A stretch of 64,000 nucleotides of DNA from Pantoea agglomerans (lineage in GTDB: Bacteria; Pseudomonadota; Gammaproteobacteria; Enterobacterales; Enterobacteriaceae): the NCBI RefSeq assembly GCF_021397715.1, contig NZ_CP090207.1:2852001-2916000 (forward strand), written 5' to 3'. Under the pieces are notes generated by a model. That model had not been told where the DNA came from, made no database searches, and worked only from the letters and a program-made list of their open reading frames with translations. The translations under genes and the position numbers were made by a program. Positions within the stretch are counted from its first letter, which is position 1. Each line of letters begins with the position of its first letter. This document shows, piece by piece, positions 28,710 through 38,338 of the stretch.

Positions 28710-29558
28710 TCAGGGGGTGACGTCTGTTTTAAACCACTTCTCACTCAGTTTTTTCACCGTGCCATCGGCCAGCGCTGCCTGGATCGCCTGATCGAGTCTG
28801 GCTTTCAGATCGTTATCCGCCATCCTCACCCCCATCGCTTCGCCCTCGCCCCAGATCGGACCGCCCAATTGTGGGCCGCTAAAGCTGAGGTTGCTGTTAT
28901 CGGGGCGCGCCAGCATTGACTGCGCAAACGTCACGTCGTCAAACACGGCGTCGATACGACCCGCCTGCAAATCGAGAATCGCGTCGGCAGAGCTGGTGTA
29001 CTCGCGAACATCGGCGACATCTTTGAAATATTTATCGATGAACGGCGTATAGACCGTGCCGGAGGCGATCCCGATGCTTTTCCCCTTCAGCGCCGCTTTC
29101 AGCGGGGCAATGGCTTGCTCGATCTGCTGAGCATCATCATGCAGCTTGATGATTTGGGCATCGGCAGGCAGCAGACTGCCTTTGGTACTGATAAAGGTGG
29201 CGGGCGTTGAGGCGTAAGGTACGGTGAAATTCACCACTTTTTTGCGATCGGGAGTGATAACAATCGCGTCCATAATCACATCATATTTCCCGGCGTTGAG
29301 GCCAGCGATCATCCCATCCCAGTTCTGCACTACCAGCTTGCACTGGATTGCCATACGCTGACACAGGTCAGCCATCAGTTCCGGCTCAAAGCCGCCCAGC
29401 TTGCCGCCAGGCAGGGTAAGGTTCCAGGGTTCGTAACTGCCTTCGGTAGCAATAGTGATCGATTTCCACTCTTTCGCCTGGGCAGTCACGCCACAGAGCA
29501 ACAGGCTGGAAGCAAGGGTCGCGAGCGTTAAACGACGAAGGATCTGACGGTGTGTCAT
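28710..29558 (-). CDS. Periplasmic amino-acid-binding protein (SBP family 3)
   Basis: Binding protein of the hut-linked importer, 282 residues. Signal peptide MTHRQILRRLTLATLASSLL and onward is cut after TAQA; the mature start KEWKSITIATEGSYEPWNLT is that of HisJ/ArgT-type proteins. ATG at 29558 has AGGAG nine bases upstream; the frame stays open further up without homology. First gene of a five-gene operon. Two HutC-type sites lie 77-180 bases upstream, so it is probably repressed by HutC and induced by urocanate. Confidence 0.93.
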   Translation of the reverse strand: MTHRQILRRLTLATLASSLLLCGVTAQAKEWKSITIATEGSYEPWNLTLPGGKLGGFEPELMADLCQRMAIQCKLVVQNWDGMIAGLNAGKYDVIMDAIVITPDRKKVVNFTVPYASTPATFISTKGSLLPADAQIIKLHDDAQQIEQAIAPLKAALKGKSIGIASGTVYTPFIDKYFKDVADVREYTSSADAILDLQAGRIDAVFDDVTFAQSMLARPDNSNLSFSGPQLGGPIWGEGEAMGVRMADNDLKARLDQAIQAALADGTVKKLSEKWFKTDVTP

Positions 29559-29634
29559 ACGGTTCTCCTGAAAAGTTGCGGCCTGGTCATCGCCCTGGCG
29601 AGATTTAACATAAATTTCACAGGATGATATGTCA

Positions 29635-29644
29635 TGTATATACA
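29635..29644. promoter_or_regulatory. HutC-type operator A (transporter operon)
   Basis: The perfect palindrome TGTATATACA (context ATGTATATACAAG) lies 77 bases before the binding-protein start. Same sequence as at 31919 and 34635. Confidence 0.75.
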
Positions 29645-29728
29645 AGTTAACGTGGCGCAGTTCATTGCCGTCTTTATCGTTTTGTGAGCCAGACAAGAAT
29701 TATTCTGCGTGAATGGCCGTCGTTGCAC

Positions 29729-29740
29729 TTGTACATACAA
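29729..29740. promoter_or_regulatory. HutC-type operator B (transporter operon)
   Basis: TTGTACATACAA, one mismatch from the palindrome of site A, lies 94 bases further upstream. The rest of 29559-29867 carries no gene. Confidence 0.55.
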
Positions 29741-29839
29741 CTTAGCAAAGGTTATGCCAGCTCTGTTCTGGCGGTGGAAGGCGGGTTAACAGCGGGCGAC
29801 ACGCGGGTATGCGTCCGCTGTTGCACCTGATTAGCGCAG

Positions 29840-29862
29840 CGATGCACCGGGTAAGTGCATCG
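29840..29862 (-). terminator. Hairpin after hutG
   Basis: CGATGCAC-N7-GTGCATCG, six bases beyond the hutG stop. It lacks a T-run, so the terminator role is uncertain. Confidence 0.4.
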
Positions 29863-29867
29863 GACTA

Positions 29868-30656
29868 TCAGGCGCTGGCTTGCATCAGCATCCGCTGCAA
29901 CATCGCTTTCAGTAATTTTTGCAGCTGGCTGGCGCGTGTCTGCTGCCACGCATAGGGCGGCGTCTCATCCATGTAATTAAGCTGTGCCAGCTCCAGCTGT
30001 ACCGCCTGGATCTGCTGCTGCGGCTGACCGTAAGCGCGGGTGATGTAGCCGCCTTTGAAACGTCCATTCACCACCCAGCTGTAATCACTCTGTTCGGCAC
30101 ACACCGCCTGAATGGCGGCAATCAGTGCCGGACTGCAGCTGGCGCCGTCGTTGGTGCCGACGTTGAGATCGGGCAAACGCCCCTCAAACAGGCGCGGAAT
30201 CTCGCTGGCGATAGAGTGCGCATCAAACAGCAGCGCATAACCGTGCTGCGCTTTCAGGCGTGCCAGCTCCAGCTGGATCTGCTGGTGATAGGGTTGCCAG
30301 ATCTGGTCAATATAACCCTGACGCTGGACCGCATCCGGCGTTTTACCGGGCGCAAAAGTGGGCGTGCCGTCAAACAGCGTCTCCGGAAACAGGCCGGTGG
30401 TGGCGGTGCTGTAGAGCGGCTGGTTATCCGGCGGCCGGTTGAGATCGATCACGTAACGGGAATAGTGACCAATCAGCACGCTGGCCCCCAGATCACGGAC
30501 AAAATCGTACAGCAGCGGAATGTGCCAGTCGGTGTCCGGCAGGCCGCGTGCGGCCTCGCTCAGTCCGGCTTCAACCTCTGGCGTCAGTGCGGTACCGGCG
30601 TGCGGGATGCTGACCAGCAGCGGCAGCTGGCCCTGAGTAAAATGAAAAGCATTCAT
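29868..30656 (-). CDS. hutG: HutG, N-formylglutamate amidohydrolase (FGase)
   Basis: Last step of the five-step histidine pathway: N-formylglutamate to formate and glutamate. The 262 residues carry the FGase motifs [10 protein letters not shown] near residues 13-22, [10 protein letters not shown] and [18 protein letters not shown]. This is the Pseudomonas-type enzyme, unrelated to the arginase-like formimidoylglutamase also called HutG. The ATG overlaps the hutI stop by four bases, so they are co-translated. Confidence 0.93.
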   Translation of the reverse strand: MNAFHFTQGQLPLLVSIPHAGTALTPEVEAGLSEAARGLPDTDWHIPLLYDFVRDLGASVLIGHYSRYVIDLNRPPDNQPLYSTATTGLFPETLFDGTPTFAPGKTPDAVQRQGYIDQIWQPYHQQIQLELARLKAQHGYALLFDAHSIASEIPRLFEGRLPDLNVGTNDGASCSPALIAAIQAVCAEQSDYSWVVNGRFKGGYITRAYGQPQQQIQAVQLELAQLNYMDETPPYAWQQTRASQLQKLLKAMLQRMLMQASA

Positions 30657-31870
30657 CGGCGTTCTCCACGATAGATGACGGTACAGGGCAACTCGCCCCC
30701 CAGCCAGTAAACCAGTTCCGCCGGACGAGCCAGCGGCCAGTGGACAAAGTTCGCTACTTTTCCCGCTTCGAGCGAACCCTGTGTGTCGGCTAACCCCAGC
30801 GCCTGAGCGCCATAGAGTGTGACCCCGGCCAGCGCCTCTTCCGGCGTCATGCCAAACAGCGTACAGCCCATGTTCAGCATCAGCCGCAGCGACAGAGCGG
30901 GTGAAGTGCCAGGATTGGCGTCACTGGCCAGCGCCATCGGCACGCCGTAGCGACGAAACAGTTCCACCGGCGGACGCTGGGTTTCACGCAGCAGATAAAA
31001 CGCACCGGGCAGCAAAACGGCGACCGTGCCGTGCTGCGCCATCGCCTGCGCATCGGCTTCGGTCGCATATTCAAGATGATCGGCCGACAAGGCTCCAAAG
31101 CTGGCCGCCAGCGTCGCCCCGCCCAGCGATGAAAGCTGCTCAGCATGCAACTTCACCGGCAGTCCCAGCGCTTTCGCGCATTCAAATACCCGCGTCACCT
31201 GCTGCGGTGAAAACGCCAGATGCTCGCAAAAGGCATCGACCGCATCGGCCAGTCCCGCTGCTTTCACCGCAGGCAACAGGCGCTGGCAGATGATATCAAT
31301 CCAGCCCTCCGGATGATGTTTAAACTCCGGCGGAAACGCATGGGCGGCCAGACAGGTTGCCCGCACGTCAGCGGCCACGCTGGCACCCAGCCGGCGAATC
31401 GCACGCAGCATCCGCAGTTCGCTCTCTTCATCCAGCCCGTAGCCGGACTTGATCTCAACGGTGGTGACGCCTTCCGCCAGCAGGCGATCGAGCCGCCAGC
31501 GTGCCGCGGCTACCAGTTGATCCTCGGTCGCGTTGCGGGTGGCGCGCACGGTAGAGAGGATGCCGCCGCCCTGCGCCGCAATCTCCGCATAACTGACACC
31601 ATTCAGGCGCTGCTCGAACTCCTGGCTGCGATCGCCGCCAAACACCAGATGAGTATGACAATCCACCAGCCCCGGCGTAATAATGCCGCCGGGCAGCAGG
31701 TGGTGCTGTTCGGCGATAAAAGCGGGCATCTCCGCTTCAGGGCCGACCCACACCAGCCTGCCCGCCCGGACGACCAGCGCGCCCTGCGGGATCAGATGGT
31801 ACTTTCCGTCACGCATGGTGACCAGATCGGCTCCGGTCCACACACTCTCTACGCGCATATCCTCTGCCAT
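30653..31870 (-). CDS. hutI: HutI, imidazolonepropionase
   Basis: Metal-dependent amidohydrolase converting imidazolone-5-propionate to N-formimidoylglutamate. It has 405 residues. [17 protein letters not shown] holds the first metal His pair; [27 protein letters not shown] and [12 protein letters not shown] follow in order. ATG at 31870 has GAGG five bases upstream; a second in-frame ATG lies at 31858. It is divergent from hutF, sharing the HutC-type site at 31919. Confidence 0.95.
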   Translation of the reverse strand: MAEDMRVESVWTGADLVTMRDGKYHLIPQGALVVRAGRLVWVGPEAEMPAFIAEQHHLLPGGIITPGLVDCHTHLVFGGDRSQEFEQRLNGVSYAEIAAQGGGILSTVRATRNATEDQLVAAARWRLDRLLAEGVTTVEIKSGYGLDEESELRMLRAIRRLGASVAADVRATCLAAHAFPPEFKHHPEGWIDIICQRLLPAVKAAGLADAVDAFCEHLAFSPQQVTRVFECAKALGLPVKLHAEQLSSLGGATLAASFGALSADHLEYATEADAQAMAQHGTVAVLLPGAFYLLRETQRPPVELFRRYGVPMALASDANPGTSPALSLRLMLNMGCTLFGMTPEEALAGVTLYGAQALGLADTQGSLEAGKVANFVHWPLARPAELVYWLGGELPCTVIYRGERR

Positions 31871-31918
31871 CGCTGCCTCATGCCTCCGCCGTTTACACTG
31901 TGCGTTAAAGTATGTATA

Positions 31919-31928
31919 TGTATATACA
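31919..31928. promoter_or_regulatory. HutC-type operator C between hutI and hutF
   Basis: TGTATATACA, directly preceded by a related half (TGTATATG from 31913). It is centred in the 81-base divergent spacer so one repressor could control both hutIG and hutFD. Confidence 0.75.
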
Positions 31929-31951
31929 ACTACATCCGTTGAGGATCAACC

Positions 31952-33307
31952 ATGGCGACTTTTTTTGCCCCGCGCGCAATGCTGGCTGAAGGCTGGCGAC
32001 ATCAGGTTCGGATCTCGGTCAATCCGGCCGGTTTTATTGATGCAGTGACCCCCGACAGCCACGACGCCGGGGCGATCCGGCTGAATGGCGAGGTGATCCC
32101 GGCGATCGCTAATCTGCATTCACACGCCTTTCAGCGCGCCATGGCGGGATTAGCCGAGGTGGCGGGCGATCCGCAGGACAGTTTCTGGACCTGGCGCGAT
32201 CTGATGTACCGGATGGTGCAGCGCCTGACGCCGGAACAGGTCGGCGATATTGCCGCTCTGCTCTACATTGAGATGCTGAAAGGCGGCTACAGCCAGGTGG
32301 CAGAATTTCACTATCTGCATCATGATCCTGACGGCGCGCCCTACCCGGACGACGCGATGCTGCAACAGCTGATCCGCGCGGCAGAGATAGCGGGAATCGG
32401 TCAGACCCTGCTGCCGGTGCTCTACAGCTACAGCGGTTTTGGTGCCCAGCCGCCTGCGGCCGGACAGAAACGCTTTATTCAGCAAACCGAGAGTTATCTG
32501 CAGCAGCAGTCGCGGTTGCATGCGCTGCAACGAAACCGGCCGCTGCTGAATGCCGGTCTCTGCTTCCATTCGCTGCGCGCGGTGAGTGAAAGTCAGATGC
32601 ATCAGGTGCTGGCAGCCAGTGATCCGGCGCTGCCGGTACATATTCACGTTGCTGAACAGCAAAAAGAGGTCAGCGACTCGCTGGCGTGGAGCGGTGAACG
32701 ACCCGTGTCGTGGCTGCTGAATCGCTTTGCGGTCGACGCGCGCTGGTGCCTGATTCACGCCACGCATCTGGATGAGAGCGAACTGTCACGTCTCGCTGCC
32801 AGCGGCGCGGTGGCGGGATTATGCCCGACCACCGAAGCCAACCTCGGTGATGGCATCTTTCCGGCAGTGGAGTATATCGCCCAGGGCGGACGCTGGGGTA
32901 TTGGCTCGGACAGCCACGTTTCGCTGAGTATCAACGAAGAGTTACGCTGGCTGGAATATGCCCAGCGGCTGCGTGACCAGCGCCGCAATCGTATCACTCT
33001 GCCGGGCCAGGCCTCGGTCGGCGATCTGCTGTGGCAGCAAGCAGCGGCTGGCGGCGCTCAGGCGTGCGGCATTCAGCAAGGGTCGCTGGCGGTGGGACAG
33101 CGGGCCGACTGGCTGGTGCTGCGTGACGAGGCGTGGCTCGGCAGCGTGGAGCCCCGTTCGGTGCTGAATCGCTGGCTGTTTGCCGGTCAGCGCGATCAGA
33201 TCCGTGACGTCTACGTCGCCGGTAAAGCGGTTATCGAGGAGGGTTATCATCCGGCACAGGAAGCCTGTGCCGCCCGGTTCAGTCAGGCGATGGCGGCACT
33301 GCGATGA
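31952..33307 (+). CDS. hutF: HutF, formimidoylglutamate deiminase
   Basis: Deaminates N-formimidoylglutamate to N-formylglutamate and ammonia. It has 451 residues of the amidohydrolase superfamily. Metal and active-site motifs are IANLHSHAFQRAMAG near residues 50-64, FHYLHHDPDG, PVHIHVAEQQKEV, LIHATHLDESE and GIGSDSHVSLSINEELRWLEYAQRL. Its presence with the FGase-type HutG defines the five-step pathway. hutD overlaps its stop by four bases. Confidence 0.95.
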   Translation: MATFFAPRAMLAEGWRHQVRISVNPAGFIDAVTPDSHDAGAIRLNGEVIPAIANLHSHAFQRAMAGLAEVAGDPQDSFWTWRDLMYRMVQRLTPEQVGDIAALLYIEMLKGGYSQVAEFHYLHHDPDGAPYPDDAMLQQLIRAAEIAGIGQTLLPVLYSYSGFGAQPPAAGQKRFIQQTESYLQQQSRLHALQRNRPLLNAGLCFHSLRAVSESQMHQVLAASDPALPVHIHVAEQQKEVSDSLAWSGERPVSWLLNRFAVDARWCLIHATHLDESELSRLAASGAVAGLCPTTEANLGDGIFPAVEYIAQGGRWGIGSDSHVSLSINEELRWLEYAQRLRDQRRNRITLPGQASVGDLLWQQAAAGGAQACGIQQGSLAVGQRADWLVLRDEAWLGSVEPRSVLNRWLFAGQRDQIRDVYVAGKAVIEEGYHPAQEACAARFSQAMAALR

Positions 33308-33843
33308 TTCGATTTGCGTATGCTGAGCTGGCGGTCAGTCGCTGGCGTAACGGCGGCGGGGAGACCCGCGAGTTAATCAGTTATCCACCTGGCGCGGCCG
33401 CGTTTGAATGGCGAGCCAGCATCGCGACGCTGGCGCAGGACGGGCCGTTCTCCGCCTTTCCGGGCGTGGATCGCATCATCACTCTGCTGCACGGTGACGC
33501 GGTCGCCCTCACCGCTCCTGGCGTTGAGCAGCGTTTAACGCCGCTCCAGCCCTGGGCGTTTGCTGGCGAACTGGCGTTAAACGCCCGGCTTGAGGGCGGA
33601 ATCAGTGAGGATTTCAATATCATGACCCGACGCGGGCAATGGCAGGCAACGGTTGAGGTGGTAACCGATGCGGTCAGCAGCCTGCACGGTGTCGCCTGGG
33701 TCGTGGCGGGTGCATGGCAGCTGGCAAACGGCGAGCGACTGACGGCACAGCAGGGTGCGGCCTGGGTTGATGAGACGATCCGGCTCAGCCCGATCGGCGA
33801 CGATGCCCGGCTGCTGCTGACCCGGCTTAACCGTGTCCCTTGA
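33304..33843 (+). CDS. hutD: HutD, cupin-like hut accessory protein
   Basis: The 179-residue HutD/Ves-family protein (bicupin fold). RFAYAELAVSRWRNGGGETRELISYP at the N-terminus is the family signature, followed by FEWRASIATLAQDGPFSAFPGVDRIITLL. In Pseudomonas HutD is thought to limit hut expression by binding N-formylglutamate; that role is established only there. Translationally coupled to hutF. The 3' end overlaps convergent hutC by 17 bases. Confidence 0.9.
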   Translation: MIRFAYAELAVSRWRNGGGETRELISYPPGAAAFEWRASIATLAQDGPFSAFPGVDRIITLLHGDAVALTAPGVEQRLTPLQPWAFAGELALNARLEGGISEDFNIMTRRGQWQATVEVVTDAVSSLHGVAWVVAGAWQLANGERLTAQQGAAWVDETIRLSPIGDDARLLLTRLNRVP

Positions 33844-34582
33844 AGCGGCCCAGCAATTTATAACGTGAGCCGGGATAGAGCAGGCGCGCATAGGTGACGA
33901 TTTTGTTATCGCTCCAGGTCTGACGACGGATCAGCAGGCAGGGCTCATGCTCCTCCAGCGCCAGGTGCTTACGCTGACGCGCATCGGGCAGCACCGCTTC
34001 AACAATGTGCTCGCCCGCGGTCAGCGGCGCGACCCGCATCAGATAGGTGTAAGGCGTCTGGCTGTGGTAATCCTGGGTCAGATAATCGGGTGCCACCAGC
34101 GGGTTGACCAGTCGATCTTCCAGCTGCACCGGCAGCTCATTTTCGTAATGGACAATCAGCGAGTGATAGAGCGTCTGTCCGGTAGTGAGTCCCAGCACCG
34201 CCGCCTGCTCCGGATCGGCTTTATTCTGGCCGATAGCCAGGATCTTGCAGCTATGCTGATGACCGCGCTGGGCGATCTCATCGGCGATGTTATGCACTTC
34301 CAGCATCGCGGTATAGCCTTTCATCTCGGCGACAAAGGTGCCGACGCCCTGCATCCGTACCAGAAACCCTTCGCTGGTCAGTTCACGCAGCGCCCGGTTG
34401 ATCGTCATCCGGCTGACGCCCAGTTCATTCACCAGTTCACTTTCTGAGGGCACACGCTGGTTCGCTTTCCATAGCCCTTCGCGAATCTGGCTGACAATCG
34501 CCTGCTTCACCCGCTGATAAATCGGCGCGGGTTCATCGCTCATGGCCGCAGCCAGTTGTGCCAGTGCCGTATGCTCGACCAT
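33827..34582 (-). CDS. hutC: HutC, histidine-utilisation repressor (GntR family)
   Basis: Repressor of hut genes, released by urocanate. It has 251 residues: a GntR winged helix (APIYQRVKQAIVSQIREGLW, then VPSESELVNELGVSRMTINRALRELTSEGFL) and a UTRA ligand-binding domain (LYHSLIVHYENELPVQLEDR). ATG at 34582 has AAGGA upstream; the frame extends further but without homology. A HutC-type palindrome 53 bases before the start suggests autoregulation. Confidence 0.94.
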   Translation of the reverse strand: MVEHTALAQLAAAMSDEPAPIYQRVKQAIVSQIREGLWKANQRVPSESELVNELGVSRMTINRALRELTSEGFLVRMQGVGTFVAEMKGYTAMLEVHNIADEIAQRGHQHSCKILAIGQNKADPEQAAVLGLTTGQTLYHSLIVHYENELPVQLEDRLVNPLVAPDYLTQDYHSQTPYTYLMRVAPLTAGEHIVEAVLPDARQRKHLALEEHEPCLLIRRQTWSDNKIVTYARLLYPGSRYKLLGRFKGHG

Positions 34583-34634
34583 TTGCTGTTCCTTATCCAG
34601 ATAATGCCTCAAGTTTACTGTCTCGCTACGTGAA

Positions 34635-34644
34635 TGTATATACA
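34635..34644. promoter_or_regulatory. HutC-type operator D (hutC promoter)
   Basis: TGTATATACA (context AATGTATATACATC), upstream of hutC. Confidence 0.72.
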
Positions 34645-34778
34645 TCCGTTTCCGTCGGCTGCGCCCCATCGGTGCAGGCTGTGCATCGCTCTGGTGCAGG
34701 TGCTGTATCACACTTTGCCGATCGCCCAGACAGGGCGGGCAGTGCATTTTTGTGATCGGCCTGGCACGCCCTTTGCTA

Positions 34779-34792
34779 CTTGTATAGACAAG
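34779..34792. promoter_or_regulatory. HutC-type operator E (hutHU promoter)
   Basis: CTTGTATAGACAAG, a near-perfect palindrome with a G in place of one centre T. It is 97 bases upstream of the hutH ATG. Confidence 0.72.
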
Positions 34793-34866
34793 AATAGACA
34801 CTTATGCTTCACTCGCATTATCCCGCTGGATCAGGGCAATGAATATCACGCAGCCCCGCCAGCACA

Positions 34867-34880
34867 CTTGTATAGACAGG
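34867..34880. promoter_or_regulatory. HutC-type operator F overlapping the hutH ribosome site
   Basis: CTTGTATAGACAGG is the same motif as site E, 88 bases downstream. Its last bases are part of the AGGAG ribosome site of hutH, so a bound repressor would block elongation or early transcription. Confidence 0.7.
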
Positions 34881-34888
34881 AGTAGACT

Positions 34889-36448
34889 ATGTCAGGTTCG
34901 TCGCAGGTATTACACCTGGTGCCGGGCGAGGTGGATCTCGCCACATTACGCGCTATCTATCAGGGTAACGTCACGCTTAGCCTTGATCAGTCAGCACGTC
35001 AGGCGATTGCCGATGCGCAGCAAACCGTCGAGGCCATCGTCGCCTCCGGCAAGGTGGTGTATGGCATTAATACCGGTTTCGGCAAGCTGGCGCAGACCCA
35101 GATTCCGGCGGGCCGGCTGGCCGATCTGCAACGTAACCTGGTGCTGTCGCACAGCGTCGGCCTCGGGGATCTGCTGCCGGACAATGTGACCCGTCTGGTG
35201 GTTGCCACCAAAATTATCAGCCTGGCGCGCGGTCACTCCGGGGTGCGGATCGAACTGGTCGAGGCGCTGCTGGCCCTGTTCAACGCGGGCGTGATGCCGG
35301 TTATTCCGGAGAAAGGCTCGGTCGGTGCCTCTGGCGATCTGGCGCCGCTGGCCCACATGTCGCTGATGCTGCTGGGCGAAGGCCAGGTGCGGCTCAACGG
35401 CGCGCTGATCCCGGCGACGGAAGGCCTGGCCGCGGTTGGGCTGGCACCGTTTGTGCTCGGGCCGAAAGAGGGGCTGGCGCTGCTCAACGGCACCCAGGTC
35501 TCGACCGCGCTGGCACTGCGTGGCCTGTTTGAGGGGGAAAACCTGTTTGCCGCCGGACTGATGGCCGGTGCGCTGTCGCTGGAAGCGATTAAAGGCTCGC
35601 TGAAGCCGTACGACGCCCGCATTCACCAGGCTCGCGGTCAGCAGGGGCAGATTGCGGTCGCCGCGGCGGTCAGCACCCTGATTGAGGGCAGTGAAATCCT
35701 CACCTCTCATACCCACTGCGGCCGGGTGCAGGACCCCTACTCCATCCGCTGCGTACCGCAGGTGATGGGGGCCTGTCTCGACAACCTGTGCCACGCGGCG
35801 CGAATATTGCAGATTGAAGCCAACGCCGCTTCTGATAATCCGCTGGTGTTCAGCGACAGCGGCGATGTGATCTCCGGCGGTAACTTCCATGCCGAGCCGG
35901 TGGCGTTTGCCGCGGATATCCTGGCGCTGGCGATTGCTGAAGTTGGCGCGATTTCTGAACGTCGCCTGGCGCTGCTGCTGGACACCGGTTTATCCGGTCT
36001 GCCGCCGTTTCTGGTGCATGACGGCGGGGTTAACTCCGGCTTTATGATTGCTCAGGTCACCGCCGCGGCGCTGGCCTCCGAGAATAAATCGCTGGCGCAT
36101 CCCGGCAGCGTGGACAGCCTGCCGACCTCCGCTAACCAGGAAGATCACGTTTCTATGGCGACCTACGCCGCCCGCCGCCTCGGCAGCATGTGTTTCAACA
36201 GCGCAGCGGTGGTCGGCATCGAAGCGATGGCTGCGGCGCAGGGCATTGAATTTAACCGACCGCTGAAAAGCTCGCCGACCCTTGAGCAGGCGATTGGCAC
36301 TATCCGCGAGCAGGTGGCTTTCCTTGAAGAGGACCGCCTGCTGGCACCCGATATCGACGCGATGCGTCAGTGGGCTAGTCGCGCTGACTGGCCTCAGGCT
36401 TTGACCGCGCTGCTACCGAGCCTGCGCGCCTTCACTTCTGCTGAATAA
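34889..36448 (+). CDS. hutH: HutH, histidine ammonia-lyase
   Basis: First step: histidine to trans-urocanate and ammonia. It has 519 residues. The MIO-forming triad Ala147-Ser148-Gly149 is intact in [18 protein letters not shown]. Tyr58 ([10 protein letters not shown]), His89 (LSHSVG), Asn in LLNGTQ, Tyr in QDPYSIRC and Glu in NQEDHVS complete the active site. AGGAG lies six bases before the ATG. hutU follows 10 bases later in the same operon. Confidence 0.97.
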   Translation: MSGSSQVLHLVPGEVDLATLRAIYQGNVTLSLDQSARQAIADAQQTVEAIVASGKVVYGINTGFGKLAQTQIPAGRLADLQRNLVLSHSVGLGDLLPDNVTRLVVATKIISLARGHSGVRIELVEALLALFNAGVMPVIPEKGSVGASGDLAPLAHMSLMLLGEGQVRLNGALIPATEGLAAVGLAPFVLGPKEGLALLNGTQVSTALALRGLFEGENLFAAGLMAGALSLEAIKGSLKPYDARIHQARGQQGQIAVAAAVSTLIEGSEILTSHTHCGRVQDPYSIRCVPQVMGACLDNLCHAARILQIEANAASDNPLVFSDSGDVISGGNFHAEPVAFAADILALAIAEVGAISERRLALLLDTGLSGLPPFLVHDGGVNSGFMIAQVTAAALASENKSLAHPGSVDSLPTSANQEDHVSMATYAARRLGSMCFNSAAVVGIEAMAAAQGIEFNRPLKSSPTLEQAIGTIREQVAFLEEDRLLAPDIDAMRQWASRADWPQALTALLPSLRAFTSAE

Positions 36449-36458
36449 GGAATCTGTA

Positions 36459-38147
36459 ATGAGCGAAACCCTGTCTCAGGCCGTGGCCCGCGAAATTCGT
36501 GCCCCACATGGCACCACGCTGCACTGCGCCAACTGGCTGATTGAAGCCGCTTACCGGATGATCCAGAACAACCTCGATCCTGACGTTGCCGAGCGGCCGG
36601 AAGATCTGGTGGTTTATGGCGGCATTGGCAAAGCGGCGCGTAACTGGGAGTGCTTCGAGCAGATCCTGCGCTCGCTGAAGGCGTTACAGCCGGATGAGAC
36701 GCTGCTGATCCAGAGCGGCAAGCCGGTCGGGGTGTTCCGTACCCATGCCGATGCACCCCGCGTGCTGCTGGCTAACTCCAACCTGGTGCCGCACTGGGCC
36801 AACTGGGATCACTTCCATGAGCTGGATAAGGCGGGCCTGATGATGTATGGCCAGATGACCGCCGGGTCGTGGATCTACATTGGCGCGCAGGGCATCGTGC
36901 AGGGAACCTACGAAACCTTCGTTGAAGCGGGACGTCAGCACTACAACAACGATCTGAGCGGACGCTGGATCCTCACTGCCGGTCTCGGCGGTATGGGCGG
37001 CGCACAACCGCTGGCGGGCGTGCTGGCGGGAGCCTGCGTGCTGGCCATTGAGTGCCAGGAGTCGCGCATCGATTTCCGTCTGCGTACCCGTTACGTCGAT
37101 CATAAAGCGACCTCGCTGGATGAGGCTCTGGCGCTGATTAATGAAGCGACCGCAGCGAAAAAAGCCATTTCCGTCGGACTGCTGGGCAATGCGGCAGAGA
37201 TCCTGCCGGAACTGGTCAAGCGTGCCAGGGCGGGCGGACCGAAACCGGATATCGTCACCGATCAGACCTCGGCCCACGACCCGATCAATGGCTACCTGCC
37301 GATTGGCTGGGATCTGGCGCGCTGGCAGCAGGAGAAAGTCTCGCAGCCGAAAGCGGTAGAGAAAGCGGCACGCGCCTCCATGGCGGTTCACGTACAGGCG
37401 ATGCTCGACTTCTGCCATATGGGCATCCCGACCGTCGACTACGGCAACAATATCCGTCAGGTGGCGCTGGATGAAGGAGTCACCAACGCATTCGACTTCC
37501 CTGGCTTTGTCCCGGCTTACATCCGCCCGCTGTTCTGTGAAGGCAAAGGCCCGTTCCGCTGGGTGGCGCTGTCGGGCGATCCGGAAGATATCTACAAAAC
37601 CGACGCCAAACTTAAAGAACTGTTTCCGCAGCACAAAACCCTGCATCGCTGGCTGGATATGGCGCAGGAGCGCATCGCCTTTCAGGGACTGCCGGCCCGC
37701 ATCTGCTGGCTCGGTCTGGGCGAACGACACCTTGCTGGCCTGGCCTTCAACGAAATGGTGCGCAATGGTGAACTGAAAGCGCCGGTGGTGATTGGTCGCG
37801 ACCACCTCGACTGTGGCTCGGTGGCGTCACCGAACCGTGAAACTGAAGCGATGAAAGATGGCTCTGATGCGGTATCAGACTGGCCGTTACTCAATGCGCT
37901 GCTCAACACCGCAGGCGGCGCGACCTGGGTCAGCCTGCATCACGGTGGTGGTGTCGGCATGGGCTTCTCGCAGCACGCCGGTATGGTGGTTGTCTGTGAC
38001 GGCAGCAAAGAGGCCGATGCGCGTCTGGGTCGGGTGTTGTGGAACGATCCGGCGACCGGCGTAATGCGCCACGCCGACGCCGGCTATCCCCAGGCACAGG
38101 CCTGTGCTGAGCAGCACGGGCTTAACCTGCCGATGCTGCAGAAGTAA
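36459..38147 (+). CDS. hutU: HutU, urocanate hydratase
   Basis: NAD+-dependent conversion of urocanate to imidazolone propionate. It has 562 residues, the normal length. Visible landmarks are [12 protein letters not shown] near residues 49-60, [22 protein letters not shown], the NAD-binding [16 protein letters not shown] and [14 protein letters not shown], and [24 protein letters not shown] with the active-site Cys. Second gene of hutHU. Confidence 0.97.
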   Translation: MSETLSQAVAREIRAPHGTTLHCANWLIEAAYRMIQNNLDPDVAERPEDLVVYGGIGKAARNWECFEQILRSLKALQPDETLLIQSGKPVGVFRTHADAPRVLLANSNLVPHWANWDHFHELDKAGLMMYGQMTAGSWIYIGAQGIVQGTYETFVEAGRQHYNNDLSGRWILTAGLGGMGGAQPLAGVLAGACVLAIECQESRIDFRLRTRYVDHKATSLDEALALINEATAAKKAISVGLLGNAAEILPELVKRARAGGPKPDIVTDQTSAHDPINGYLPIGWDLARWQQEKVSQPKAVEKAARASMAVHVQAMLDFCHMGIPTVDYGNNIRQVALDEGVTNAFDFPGFVPAYIRPLFCEGKGPFRWVALSGDPEDIYKTDAKLKELFPQHKTLHRWLDMAQERIAFQGLPARICWLGLGERHLAGLAFNEMVRNGELKAPVVIGRDHLDCGSVASPNRETEAMKDGSDAVSDWPLLNALLNTAGGATWVSLHHGGGVGMGFSQHAGMVVVCDGSKEADARLGRVLWNDPATGVMRHADAGYPQAQACAEQHGLNLPMLQK

Positions 38148-38155
38148 TTTATCAC

Positions 38156-38187
38156 CGGGGTCAGCGCCGCGCTGGCCCCGTTTTTTT
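38156..38187 (+). terminator. Rho-independent terminator of hutHU
   Basis: CGGGGTCAGCG-CCG-CGCTGGCCCCG (one G-U pair) followed by seven T, eight bases after hutU. Confidence 0.93.
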
Positions 38188-38338
38188 GCGCCTCATCCTG
38201 CTCCAGCGGTCACCGTTACTTATTAGTTATTCCATTTTGATTTAGCCTATAGCCAGATTTCGCCGTTACGGCAATAGACGGCGTGCTCCCCGACCACTAA
38301 AGTGAAATCTTCTCATTCTGTATGGAGCGCGATTCTGC

